Positions 42,294-50,582 of a stretch of DNA of 64,000 nt are shown one piece after another. Each line of letters starts with the position of its first letter. Position 1 is the first letter of the stretch. Location of the stretch: NCBI RefSeq assembly GCF_004683885.1, contig NZ_CP038440.1, positions 716,001 through 780,000 of the forward strand, given 5' to 3'. The notes below the pieces were generated by a model that did not search any database, had not been told where the DNA came from, and worked only from the letters and a program-made list of their open reading frames with translations. Made by a program: the position numbers and the translations under genes. Source of the DNA: Brevundimonas sp. MF30-B. GTDB lineage: Bacteria; Pseudomonadota; Alphaproteobacteria; Caulobacterales; Caulobacteraceae.

Positions 42294-45056
42294 ATGGCGA
42301 AATCGGGGGGTCTGGGAATGCTGGAGGCAGCCGACGCCCTCGTCGTGCGTGTCGCGCGCATGCCGCGCCCTTCGATGGCTGGCGCCCTTCTGATCGGGCT
42401 GTCGCTGGGCTCGGCCGGTGTCGGCCTGCGCTTCCTGCTCAGCCTGTACTACGCCGAGATCACCGGTTTCATGATCCTGCTGCCGTGGGTCATTCTGGCG
42501 GCCCTGGCCGGCGGGCGCCTGGCCGGCGTCGCGGCCGCGATCACGTCGTTGGCCGGAGGCTGGGCGGTGGTGACGCTTCAGGCCGCCGGCCCGACGTCGC
42601 GGCTGGGCGAGGTGGCGACCGTCAATTTTATCATCGTCAGCCTGTTCTCCGTCCTGGTCGCAGGCGCTTTGCGCCGAGCCCTGGCGCGCCTTAGCGAAGC
42701 CGAGGCGGCGCGGGGCCTTTCCGACCAGCAAGCCCTCCAGACGGCGGCCCAGATGCGCGCCATGTTCGAACAGTCTTCGGCGGGGATCGCGCGGCTGGAC
42801 CTGGACGGCGTGATCCAGGAGGCCAATCAGTGCTTCGCCGAACTGCTGGGACTGACGCCGGAGTCGATGGTCGGGCTCCGCACTGCAGACGTCAGCCACC
42901 CCGACGATGTCGAACCGACGCGCCGGATGCTGCAGGAAGCCTTGAACGGTCGGGGCGGCGACCTGGAAAAGCGGTATATCCGGCCTGACGGCCAGATCGT
43001 CTGGGCGCTGACAAGCGTCCGGGCCATGCGAGACGCCGAAGGTCAGCTAACCGGCTATCTGGCCGCCGCGGTGGATATCACATCCGCAAAGGCCAGCGAG
43101 GCTGCGCTTCGGGAAAGCGAGACCCGGTTCCGCGACATCGCCGACACGGCGCCCGTCCTTGTGTGGGTTACGGCTGAAGACCGCTCGCGCGCCTTCGTCA
43201 ACCAGGCCTACGTCGCCTTCGACGGCGGGACGTACGACCACGCGCTGAACCGTGACTGGCGGGAAATTCTGCATCCCGACGACCAGGCTCGCATCCTGGA
43301 AGAGTCGCTGGCCGGCGAGGCCTCGCAAACGCCCTTCAGCATGGAAGGGCGGTACCTGCGTCATGACGGGCAGTATCGCTGGCTACGCTCCTTCTCAAGG
43401 CCGCGCCTGCGAGACGGCAGGGTGATCGGCTTCGTGGGCGTCGCGTTTGACGTCACCGAGGCGCGATTGGCGCAGGATCGGCTGGCGGAGTCCGAGGCCC
43501 GTTTCCGCACCGTCGCCGACAGCGCCCCTGCCTTGATCTGGATGAGCGACGACGCCGCCCAGCTGGTGTTCGCCAACAAGCGGTTTCGCACATTCCTGAA
43601 CGTGCGGTCCGAGAGGCGGATGTCGGACGCTTGGCGGCGGATGGTTCATCCGGACGACGAAGTCGTATTCGAAGCCGCCTTCATGCGCGCTTTCGAGGCC
43701 CGAGACCGGTTTGAAGCCCTGGCCCGCGTCAATCACCCCGTCCTGGGTCTCCGCTGGTTGAGGACCGAGGGCGTGCCGCGCTTCGACTCGGCCGGCGTGT
43801 TTCAGGGCTATGTCGGCGCCAGCCTGGACATCACCGAAACCAAGAAGGCCGAGGAAGACCTCAAGCGCATCAACGAACTGTTGGAAGAGCGTGTCAGCGC
43901 CGCTCTGGTCGACAAGGCGCAGGCCGAGGCCGATCTGATGCACGCGCAGAAGATGGAGGCCGTGGGGCGTCTCACAGGCGGCGTGGCGCACGACTTCAAC
44001 AACCTTCTGACCGTGGTGATCGGCGCGCTGGACATCATCCTGCGTTCTGACGACGCAGCCAAGCGACAGAGGCTGGGCGAAGCGGCCTTGTCGGCGGCGC
44101 GGCGCGGGGAACGGCTCACGCATCAGCTGCTGGCTTTCTCGCGCCGCCAGGCGTTGAGACCCGAGCCCACCGATCTCAACAGCCTCATCCGGGAAGGCGA
44201 GCCGCTGCTGCGCCGCGCTGTCGGCGAGGCGGTCGAGTTTAAACTGAAGCTCAAGCGAGGCGGCGCTCGCGTGAGCGTTGACGCCGCCCAGTTCGAAGCC
44301 GCCCTGCTGAACCTTGTCGTCAATGCACGCGACGCCTTGGACGAGCGCGGGGGGAGGGTGTCGGTTCAGACCATGGCCTGCCAGATCCGGGCAGACGAAG
44401 TGCGAGAGCTGCCGGCTGGCGATTATGTCTGCGTCACCGTATCCGACGACGGGGCCGGAATGAGCGCCGACATAATCGGCCGGGTCTTTGAGCCGTTTTT
44501 CACGACCAAGTCCGTAGGCAAGGGCACGGGCCTGGGGTTGAGCCAGGTCTACGGGTTCGCCCGCCAAAGCGGCGGCGGCGTCCAGATCAGCTCCACCCCC
44601 GGGCGCGGGACCGAGATACGCCTCTACCTCCCGCCCCTGACGACGCGGCCCGCGTCGGAGGCCGTGGCCGCGCCCGCAGAAGCGGCGCCGACCCGGACCG
44701 GAGGGCGTCTCCTCCTGGTCGAAGATGATCCCGCCGTCGCCTCGGTCGCCGCCGATATCCTGACCTCGGGCGGATGGACGGTGACCGCCGTTGAATCCGC
44801 TCAGGCGGCGCTGGACCGTCTGCAGCGGACCCAGTTCGATCTGATGCTGACCGATATCGTCATGCCGGGCGGCATGACAGGGGTCGACCTGGCTCGGAAA
44901 GCCTCCGATACCTGGCCGGCCCTGCGTATCGTGCTGACGTCGGGCTATGTTGGAGAAGACGTGGACCGCGCCCTGGCTGACGCGCCCTGGCCCTTCCTCA
45001 GCAAACCCTACTCAGCCGAAAACCTTCTGCGCGTGCTCGACCTGGCGCGTCTCTGA
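42294..45056 (+). CDS. Membrane-bound PAS hybrid histidine kinase with receiver domain
   Basis: A 920-residue hybrid kinase. Residues about 25-125 contain four hydrophobic segments resembling the KdpD-type DUF4118 membrane module. Three PAS domains follow (about 155-265, 275-395, 400-520), each ending in a D-[IV]-T motif such as VDITSAK, FDVTEARL and LDITETKKAE. The dimerisation helix has GGVAHDFNNLLTVVIGALD with the phosphorylated His. The ATPase domain has NLVVNARDAL and GTGLGLSQVYGF. The C-terminal receiver (about 800-915) has its Asp in LMLTDIVMPGGMTG. An exact EcfG-type promoter precedes it. Its last 45 bases overlap the metB 3' end on the opposite strand. Confidence 0.92.
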   Translation: MAKSGGLGMLEAADALVVRVARMPRPSMAGALLIGLSLGSAGVGLRFLLSLYYAEITGFMILLPWVILAALAGGRLAGVAAAITSLAGGWAVVTLQAAGPTSRLGEVATVNFIIVSLFSVLVAGALRRALARLSEAEAARGLSDQQALQTAAQMRAMFEQSSAGIARLDLDGVIQEANQCFAELLGLTPESMVGLRTADVSHPDDVEPTRRMLQEALNGRGGDLEKRYIRPDGQIVWALTSVRAMRDAEGQLTGYLAAAVDITSAKASEAALRESETRFRDIADTAPVLVWVTAEDRSRAFVNQAYVAFDGGTYDHALNRDWREILHPDDQARILEESLAGEASQTPFSMEGRYLRHDGQYRWLRSFSRPRLRDGRVIGFVGVAFDVTEARLAQDRLAESEARFRTVADSAPALIWMSDDAAQLVFANKRFRTFLNVRSERRMSDAWRRMVHPDDEVVFEAAFMRAFEARDRFEALARVNHPVLGLRWLRTEGVPRFDSAGVFQGYVGASLDITETKKAEEDLKRINELLEERVSAALVDKAQAEADLMHAQKMEAVGRLTGGVAHDFNNLLTVVIGALDIILRSDDAAKRQRLGEAALSAARRGERLTHQLLAFSRRQALRPEPTDLNSLIREGEPLLRRAVGEAVEFKLKLKRGGARVSVDAAQFEAALLNLVVNARDALDERGGRVSVQTMACQIRADEVRELPAGDYVCVTVSDDGAGMSADIIGRVFEPFFTTKSVGKGTGLGLSQVYGFARQSGGGVQISSTPGRGTEIRLYLPPLTTRPASEAVAAPAEAAPTRTGGRLLLVEDDPAVASVAADILTSGGWTVTAVESAQAALDRLQRTQFDLMLTDIVMPGGMTGVDLARKASDTWPALRIVLTSGYVGEDVDRALADAPWPFLSKPYSAENLLRVLDLARL

Positions 45057-46229
45057 AGGTCCACGCGTCCGCTTGACGGCTGCATCCAGCGCCGGGATCA
45101 GGTCGGCCAGCAGGTCGTCGACGTGCTCCAGGCCGACCGACAGCCGTATCAGGCCGTCGCCAATGCCCGCCAGGGCGCGCTGTTCGGGCGTCATGGCGGC
45201 GTGGGTCATGGTGGCCGGATGGGCGATCAGGCTTTCGACCCCGCCCAGCGATTCCGCCAGGGTGAAGATCTCCAGCGCTTCGACCAGCGTCCGCACGGCG
45301 TCCGCGCCGCCGTGCAGATCGAAGCTGAGCATGGCGCCCGGCCCCGATTGCTGGCGCGCCGCCAGCGCGTGGCCGGGGTGGGTCTTCAGGCCCGGATAGT
45401 GGACCGCGCGAACTGCCGGGTGGGCCGCCAGAACCTCGGCGACACGACCGGCCGTCGCCTGCTGACGCTCGATGCGGGCGAACAGGGTGCGCACTCCGCG
45501 CAGGGTCAGATAGGCGTCGAACGGCGAGCCGGTGACGCCCGTCGCATTGGCCCACCAGGCCAGCTGCTCGTGATCCGCCGGATCGGCCGAGACCACAGCG
45601 CCGCCGACCACGTCGGAATGGCCGTTGATGTATTTGGTGGTGGAATGGACCACGAAGTCGGCGCCCAGGCGGATGGGCTGCTGCAGGGCCGGCGACAGGA
45701 AGGTGTTGTCGCAGATCACCTTGGCGCCCACGGCGTGCGCACGGCGGCAGATGTCGGCCACGTCGACCACGCGCAGCAGCGGATTGGACGGCGTCTCGAC
45801 CAGCACCAGCTTGGGCCTCAGCGCCAGGGCCGCCTCCAGCGCTTCGGGATATCCCTGATCGACGAACTTCACGTCGAAATGACCTTTCCGGGCTCGCGCG
45901 CACAGCAGGCGACAGGTGCCGCCGTAACAGTCGTGCGGCGCGATCAACAGGTCGCCGGGCTCCAGCAGCGACAGCGGCAGGTCCACCGCCGCCATGCCGG
46001 TCGCGGTGATTACGGCGCCGGCGCCGCCCTCTAGCCCCGACAGGGTTTCGGCCAGGACGTCGCGGGTCGGATTGCCGGAGCGACTGTAGTCGTACGCCCG
46101 CTTCTGGTCGAAGCCGGCGAACGAATAGTTGGAAGACAGATACAGCGGCGGCATGACCGCGCCGTGGGCCGTGTCCTGATCCACGCCGGTGCGGGCGGCG
46201 ACGGTGCGGGGGTCCAGAGCTTGGGTCAT
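45012..46229 (-). CDS. metB: Cystathionine gamma-synthase / O-acyl-homoserine sulfhydrylase family (MetB/MetZ)
   Basis: A 405-residue PLP enzyme of the Cys/Met metabolism family. The PLP lysine is in HSTTKYINGHSDVVGG. Other signatures are YDYSRSGNPTRDVLAETL and the C-terminal SLGGVESLIAHPATMTHA and GLIRLSVGLEHVDDL. It converts activated homoserine to cystathionine (with cysteine) or homocysteine (with sulfide); MetB and MetZ cannot be separated safely by eye. It is co-translated with metX (four-base overlap) under the S-box riboswitch. Its 3' end runs 45 bases into the convergent kinase gene. Confidence 0.88.
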   Translation of the reverse strand: MTQALDPRTVAARTGVDQDTAHGAVMPPLYLSSNYSFAGFDQKRAYDYSRSGNPTRDVLAETLSGLEGGAGAVITATGMAAVDLPLSLLEPGDLLIAPHDCYGGTCRLLCARARKGHFDVKFVDQGYPEALEAALALRPKLVLVETPSNPLLRVVDVADICRRAHAVGAKVICDNTFLSPALQQPIRLGADFVVHSTTKYINGHSDVVGGAVVSADPADHEQLAWWANATGVTGSPFDAYLTLRGVRTLFARIERQQATAGRVAEVLAAHPAVRAVHYPGLKTHPGHALAARQQSGPGAMLSFDLHGGADAVRTLVEALEIFTLAESLGGVESLIAHPATMTHAAMTPEQRALAGIGDGLIRLSVGLEHVDDLLADLIPALDAAVKRTRGPSETRQVEHAQKVFG

Positions 46230-47257
46230 GCGCAGATTTCCTTCAACGTGGAGCGGAGGATGTCGCCAACGAGGGCGTCCTCCTTCAGGAAGGCGTCGTG
46301 GCCGTACAGCGACGGCGCCTCGACGAAGCGGAACAGGGCCGGCAGGCGCGCGGCGAGCTCGCGCATGTCGTCGATCGGCACCAGCCGGTCCGAGGTGAAG
46401 CCCACCAGGGTGACGGGCGTGCGGATCGCCTCGGGCGTGACGACGTGACGGTCGATGGAGTCCGACAGGCTGAGCCAGCGCCCGGGCGTGGTCTGGTTGC
46501 GATAGGCGCGGCCGCGCGCCTGCAGATAGTCGCAGACAGGATAGGCCTGACCGGCGCGCTCCGGCGCCGAGGCCTCGAAGCGCTCGGCCAGTTCGTCGGG
46601 CGTGCGATAGGTCGTCATCGCCAGTTCGCGCGCCAGGGCCACGCCGTCCTCAGGCCGGCCGGCGGCCTGGGCCAACATCAGGATGCGGCGCTGAATGCCG
46701 CGCCAGGCCGTGGCCTGGGGGTGGGGGCGATGGGCCGCCGACACCACGACCAGTTCGCCCACCCGCTCGGGAAACAGCTCGGCGAAGGCTAGGGCGATCA
46801 TTCCGCCGTAGGAGCAGCCGACAAAGGCCTCAACCCGGTCTTCGCCCAGCGCATCGAGCAGTAGGGCCAGCAGGCGCGCCTGATCCTGCGTGGTGATGGT
46901 GACCGGCCCTTCGCCCGCAGCTTCAGGCGCATAGTCGAAGGCCAGAACCCGCAGCCGATTGAGATCGATGGGTCCGCGTACGGATACCGCGCCCGACCAC
47001 CAGCCCAGCCCCTTGGTTTCGGTGCGATGCACGAAACGGTCCGCCGAAATGCCGCCGGCCACTAACACCAGCGGGGCGCCGGCGCGGCCATGCAGGCGAC
47101 CGACCAGACGCCGCTGAGCCAGCCGCTCGCCGGACGCCAGGCGGAAGTCGGCCGGAATGTCGACGGAAATGTCGCGCGCCTTGCCGTCCGCCACGGCGGC
47201 GGAGACGGCGCGCGGCCGACACAGCGGGTCTTCGAGATAGGCTTCGGCAAGGGTCAT
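46226..47257 (-). CDS. metX: Homoserine O-acyltransferase MetX family
   Basis: A 343-residue alpha/beta hydrolase-fold enzyme that activates homoserine with an acetyl or succinyl group, the first step of the methionine branch. The nucleophile elbow is VGCSYGGMIALAF, the acid is in GFTSDRLVPIDDM and the histidine in LYGHDAFLKED. The ATG at 47257 is preferred over a TTG ten codons upstream (47287) because the conserved sequence begins there. An S-box riboswitch ends 77 bases ahead of it. Acyl donor preference (acetyl versus succinyl) cannot be read reliably. Confidence 0.9.
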   Translation of the reverse strand: MTLAEAYLEDPLCRPRAVSAAVADGKARDISVDIPADFRLASGERLAQRRLVGRLHGRAGAPLVLVAGGISADRFVHRTETKGLGWWSGAVSVRGPIDLNRLRVLAFDYAPEAAGEGPVTITTQDQARLLALLLDALGEDRVEAFVGCSYGGMIALAFAELFPERVGELVVVSAAHRPHPQATAWRGIQRRILMLAQAAGRPEDGVALARELAMTTYRTPDELAERFEASAPERAGQAYPVCDYLQARGRAYRNQTTPGRWLSLSDSIDRHVVTPEAIRTPVTLVGFTSDRLVPIDDMRELAARLPALFRFVEAPSLYGHDAFLKEDALVGDILRSTLKEICA

Positions 47258-47334
47258 GGTCGTCGTCCGCGTCTCCGGCTCGACCAAGCCTCAGGCGGTG
47301 ACAGACCGTGGGCGCGTCGCCTCGTCGACGTCCC

Positions 47335-47451
47335 ACTCATCTCTCGCGGATCCGGCAAAGGACCCCCGCAGGAGTTGGCACCGTTTCGGGCGGAACCCGA
47401 TGGTTGCCCCGGCGTCAAAGGGCCTAATCCCTCAGCCGGTCTTGATGAGCT
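47335..47451 (-). ncRNA. SAM-I (S-box) riboswitch ahead of metX-metB
   Basis: Read on the minus strand, P1 pairs CTCATC (47449-47444) with GATGAG (47341-47336). Inside it are the diagnostic S-box blocks in order: ATCAAGA, CTGAGGGATTAGGCCC (kink-turn and P2), GACGCCGGGGCAACC, and CGGTGCCAACTCC. A P4-like GCGG...CCGC stem and GAGAGATGAG close the structure. The blocks and spacing fit the SAM-I aptamer, not SAM-II or the SAM/SAH type. No T-rich terminator follows, so the 77-base stretch to metX probably controls translation. Confidence 0.9.
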
Positions 47452-47583
47452 GATCTTACGTTGCGGATGCGAGCGGCGCCGGTCAAGCGGAAAATCCAAC
47501 CCTTTTTGACTCCGTCATCTGGCTGTTGACCGCTCCAATACGGGCTGCGGCCGCCAAGGAAGCAAAATTATTGCGCTCATGGC

Positions 47584-47589
47584 TTGACG
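47584..47589 (+). promoter_or_regulatory. Possible -35 element for the thr/hom leader transcript
   Basis: TTGACG lies 60 bases ahead of the leader-peptide start, the right distance for its promoter. A clear -10 hexamer is not seen 16-18 bases later, where the sequence is GC-rich. Confidence 0.3.
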
Positions 47590-47643
47590 GCGGATCGGGT
47601 CTGCGAGCAGTCTCTGGTCGAGTTCCACCCTTGGAGACGACGC

Positions 47644-47775
47644 GTGATCCGACGCTCGATCCTTTTCTCCGCCGCCTCGACCGTCGCCGTTTCCGGCGCG
47701 GCGATGACGCGCGCCGGCCTGGGTATGACCACCACTGCCATGACCACCATGCCCTTCCGGGCGGGGACAGGTTAG
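47644..47775 (+). CDS. Leader peptide of the Thr/Met attenuator (43 codons or shorter)
   Basis: A small frame starting at GTG 47644 with GGAG seven bases ahead, ending in TAG at 47773-47775. Internal ATG codons at 47704 and 47725 would give 23- or 16-residue versions but lack good ribosome-binding sites. The last 16 residues read MTTTAMTTMPFRAGTG, with six Thr and three Met codons, of which eight lie within a nine-codon run (47725-47751). Bases 47756-47766 within this frame can pair with the downstream terminator arm. A ribosome stalled at the Thr/Met run leaves that segment free, while one at the stop codon covers it. This is the classical arrangement for attenuation. Confidence 0.75.
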   Translation: MIRRSILFSAASTVAVSGAAMTRAGLGMTTTAMTTMPFRAGTG

Positions 47776-47807
47776 CGCGCGGCTCGAAGCCCCGAAGCAC
47801 AACCCAG

Positions 47808-47844
47808 ACCCCCGCCCGGACCCCCGGACGGGGGTTTTTCTTTT
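47808..47844 (+). terminator. Attenuator terminator ahead of the aspartate kinase-homoserine dehydrogenase gene
   Basis: ACCCCCG (47808-47814) pairs with CGGGGGT (47829-47835). After one C/A mismatch, CCGG (47816-47819) pairs with CCGG (47824-47827) around an ACCC loop. A tail of TTTTTCTTTT follows. The 5' arm (47810-47820) is perfectly complementary over 11 bases to 47756-47766 in the leader peptide, giving a mutually exclusive antiterminator. Confidence 0.88.
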
Positions 47845-47884
47845 CCGCCGCCCTTCCCGAAATCCATCCCCAAGGACCTCCGTC

Positions 47885-49630
47885 ATGCCCGCCTCCAGCC
47901 TCGCCCTTGTCCAGAACGCCCCGCCGCTCGACTCACCCGCTCTCGCCCCGGCTGGCGAGGTGGTCGTGCTCAAGTTCGGCTCTTCGATCCTGCGTGGACC
48001 GCAGGACTGTCCCGCCGTGGCCTCGGCCATCTACGCCCATGTGCGCCAGGGCCGGCGGGTCGTGGCCGTGGTCTCGGCCTTCGCCGGCCAGACCGACCGG
48101 CTGCTGACGGACGCCCGCGGACTGGGTCTGGCGCACGAGAACGAGCTTCTGCCGGCCTATGTCGCGCTGGGCGAGGAGAAGGCGGCCGCCCTGGTGGCCA
48201 TCGCCTGCGATCGCATCGGCCTGGACGCCGAGGCCCTGTCGGTGCGCGAGCTGGGCGTCGAGGCGCGGGGCGCGGCCGAACACGCGCATCCCGTGGCTCT
48301 GAAAGGCGAGGGCCTGAAACGCGCCCTGGCGCGGCGCCAGGTGGTGATCGCGCCGGGCTTCGGCGCGGTGCGCGCGGACGGGCGTCTGGCCCTTCTCGGC
48401 CGCGGCGGGTCTGATCTGACGGCCATCTTCCTAGCCGCCGAGCTGGGTCTTGATCGGGCGCGGCTGATCAAGGACGTCGACGGCTTGTATGATCACGATC
48501 CCAACGACGCCTCGGGCGGCGCCCTGCGCTATCGCCGCGCGTCGTGGGATGAGGTGCGCCGCCTCGGCGGCTCACTGGTCCAGCGCGACGCGATAGACCT
48601 GGGCCAGCAGCGGGCGGTGGAGATCGAGGTCGGGGCCCTCGATCGCGACGACGGCACGGTCATCGGCGACCGCTCCGCGCCCCCCGGCCCGTCGTCTCCG
48701 CCGGCGCCCATCCGCGTGGCCGTCGCCGGGTGCGGCGTGGTCGGCGGCGGCGTGCTGAGCCGTCTGCTGGACGATCCCCGCTATGAGGTGGTGGCCGTGC
48801 TGGTCCGCGATCCCGCCAAGCCGCGCGACGTGCCTGTGCCGGCCGCCCTGTTCACCTCAGACGCAGACGCGCTGTTGTCATGCAAACCTGACATAGTTCT
48901 GGAGGCCCTGTCCGAGGGCGAGGCCGGCTATGACCTGATCAAACGCGCGCTGAACGCCGGCTGCGACGTGGCCAGCGCCAACAAACAGGCGGTCAGCCGC
49001 GACCCCGGCGGGCTGCTCGCCTTGGCCGAAGCGAAGGGCCTGCGGTTGGCCTGGTCGGCCTCGGTCGGGGGCGGGTCGCCAATGATCGAAACCCTGCGCG
49101 TCGCACGCGCGGCTGGCCCCGTGGCCGGCTTCGAGGCGGTGCTGAACGGCACGGTCAACTTCATGCTCGAACGCCTGGGCCAAGGCGCGGCCTTCGAAGA
49201 GGCGTTGGCCGACGCGCGCGCCGCCGGCTTCGCCGAGGAGGATCCTTCGTCGGATCTCGAGGGCCATGACGCCGCCGCCAAGGTGCGCCTTCTGGCGTTC
49301 GAGGCCTTTGGCGGATCGCTCGAAGCCGAGGCGGTGCCGCGCGACGTGCTCTCGGCCGCCAATCCGGCGGTCGGCGCGCGTCAGATCGGCGCCTGCCGCC
49401 GCGGCCCCGACGGCGCGCTCAAGGCCTCGGTGGCTCTTGACGCCGCCTGCTCAGACGCGCTGTTTCAATCCCTGTCGGGAGAGGGCAACGCCTTGAAGGT
49501 CTATGGCGAGGATGGGCGGGTCTGGACCTGCAAGGGCCGCGGCGCGGGACGCTGGGCCACGACCGAGAGCCTGATGGCCGATCTCAAGGACATCGTGCGC
49601 GCCCGCCGCGCCGAAGCCCTGGCGATCTAG
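47885..49630 (+). CDS. Fused aspartate kinase-homoserine dehydrogenase without ACT domain
   Basis: A 581-residue bifunctional-looking enzyme. Residues about 25-265 are an amino-acid-kinase domain: VVLKFGSSIL (usual KFGG-S/T with one glycine changed to serine), GRGGSDLTAIFLAAE and KDVDGLYDHDP. Residues about 275-580 are homoserine dehydrogenase: VAVAGCGVVGGGV (NAD(P) binding), ASANKQAVS, LNGTVNFMLERL and SDLEGHDAAAKVRLLA with the catalytic lysine. ThrA-type fusions are about 820 residues and have ACT domains between the two parts; none is visible here. It would supply homoserine for threonine and methionine. It is preceded by the attenuator and followed by thrB one base later. Confidence 0.87.
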   Translation: MPASSLALVQNAPPLDSPALAPAGEVVVLKFGSSILRGPQDCPAVASAIYAHVRQGRRVVAVVSAFAGQTDRLLTDARGLGLAHENELLPAYVALGEEKAAALVAIACDRIGLDAEALSVRELGVEARGAAEHAHPVALKGEGLKRALARRQVVIAPGFGAVRADGRLALLGRGGSDLTAIFLAAELGLDRARLIKDVDGLYDHDPNDASGGALRYRRASWDEVRRLGGSLVQRDAIDLGQQRAVEIEVGALDRDDGTVIGDRSAPPGPSSPPAPIRVAVAGCGVVGGGVLSRLLDDPRYEVVAVLVRDPAKPRDVPVPAALFTSDADALLSCKPDIVLEALSEGEAGYDLIKRALNAGCDVASANKQAVSRDPGGLLALAEAKGLRLAWSASVGGGSPMIETLRVARAAGPVAGFEAVLNGTVNFMLERLGQGAAFEEALADARAAGFAEEDPSSDLEGHDAAAKVRLLAFEAFGGSLEAEAVPRDVLSAANPAVGARQIGACRRGPDGALKASVALDAACSDALFQSLSGEGNALKVYGEDGRVWTCKGRGAGRWATTESLMADLKDIVRARRAEALAI

Positions 49631-49631
49631 A

Positions 49632-50573
49632 TTGGCCGTCTTCACTCCCGTTTCCGATGGCGAGGCGGCCGCCTTCCTGGCCGGCTACGACCTGGGCGGC
49701 CTGGTCGCCCTGACGCCCATCGCCGAGGGGGTGGAGAACACCAACTATCGTCTGGAGACCGATCGCGGCCTGTTCGTCCTGACCCTGTTCGAAGGCCGGA
49801 GCGAGGCCTCGGCCCTGCCGTTCTGCCTGGGGCTGACAGACCATCTCGCCGCCGCCGGACTTCCAGCCGCGCGGCCCATGGCGGATCGGGGTGGCGGTTG
49901 GATCGGACGCCTCAACGCGCGCCCGGCCGCCATCGTCGAATGGCGCTCGGGCGCCTGGCTCAGAGACCCTGACGCCTCCGCCCTAAAACAAGCGGGCGCC
50001 CTTTTGGCGCGGATGCATCTGGCGGCGGCCGACTATCCCGCACAGCGTGACAATCCGGTGGGTCCGCTCGCCTGGCGGGGCCTTGCCGACCGCATCGCCG
50101 AGGCGGCCTCGGGCGAGGCGGCGCGGCTGCTGGATCGCGTCGAGGCCGAATGGGCGGCGCTGGGCGACCCGTACGACGGGGACCTGCCGCGCGGAGCCAT
50201 CCACGCCGACTACTTCCCGGACAATCTGCTGTTCGACCACGGCGCGCCGTCGGGCGTGATCGACTTCTACTTCGCCTGCACAGCGCCCTGGGCCTACGAC
50301 CTGGCGATCGCCCTCAGCGCCTGGGGCTTCGACGCGGACGGGCGGGCGCGTCCCGATGCGCTGGGCGCCTTTCAGAAGGGATACGAGAGCGTGAGGGGTC
50401 TGCCGCCATTGGAGCGCGCGGTCCTGCCGCGCCTCGGCCGGGCGGCGGCGCTGCGATTCACGCTGACCCGTCTGCATGACCAGGTGTTCCACGACCCGGC
50501 CAAGCTGGTCACGCCCAAGGATCCGGGCGTCTTCCTGAGGCGCCTGGACTACTGGAAAGCGAAGTCAGGATAA
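49632..50573 (+). CDS. thrB: Homoserine kinase (APH-fold type)
   Basis: A 313-residue kinase of the choline/aminoglycoside-phosphotransferase fold, the homoserine kinase type common in alphaproteobacteria. The N-terminal AEGVENTNYRLET segment is diagnostic. The catalytic loop is AIHADYFPDNLLF and the metal-binding loop VIDFYFACTAPWAYDL. It phosphorylates homoserine for threonine synthase. It starts at TTG one base after the upstream stop, so it is surely co-translated and shares the attenuator. Confidence 0.93.
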   Translation: MAVFTPVSDGEAAAFLAGYDLGGLVALTPIAEGVENTNYRLETDRGLFVLTLFEGRSEASALPFCLGLTDHLAAAGLPAARPMADRGGGWIGRLNARPAAIVEWRSGAWLRDPDASALKQAGALLARMHLAAADYPAQRDNPVGPLAWRGLADRIAEAASGEAARLLDRVEAEWAALGDPYDGDLPRGAIHADYFPDNLLFDHGAPSGVIDFYFACTAPWAYDLAIALSAWGFDADGRARPDALGAFQKGYESVRGLPPLERAVLPRLGRAAALRFTLTRLHDQVFHDPAKLVTPKDPGVFLRRLDYWKAKSG

Positions 50574-50582
50574 CCTGACCTA

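Noticed and set aside
47392..47416. GGAAC-N16-CGTC resembling an EcfG promoter
   Set aside because: The last base is wrong and the sequence is explained by the conserved S-box riboswitch on the other strand.
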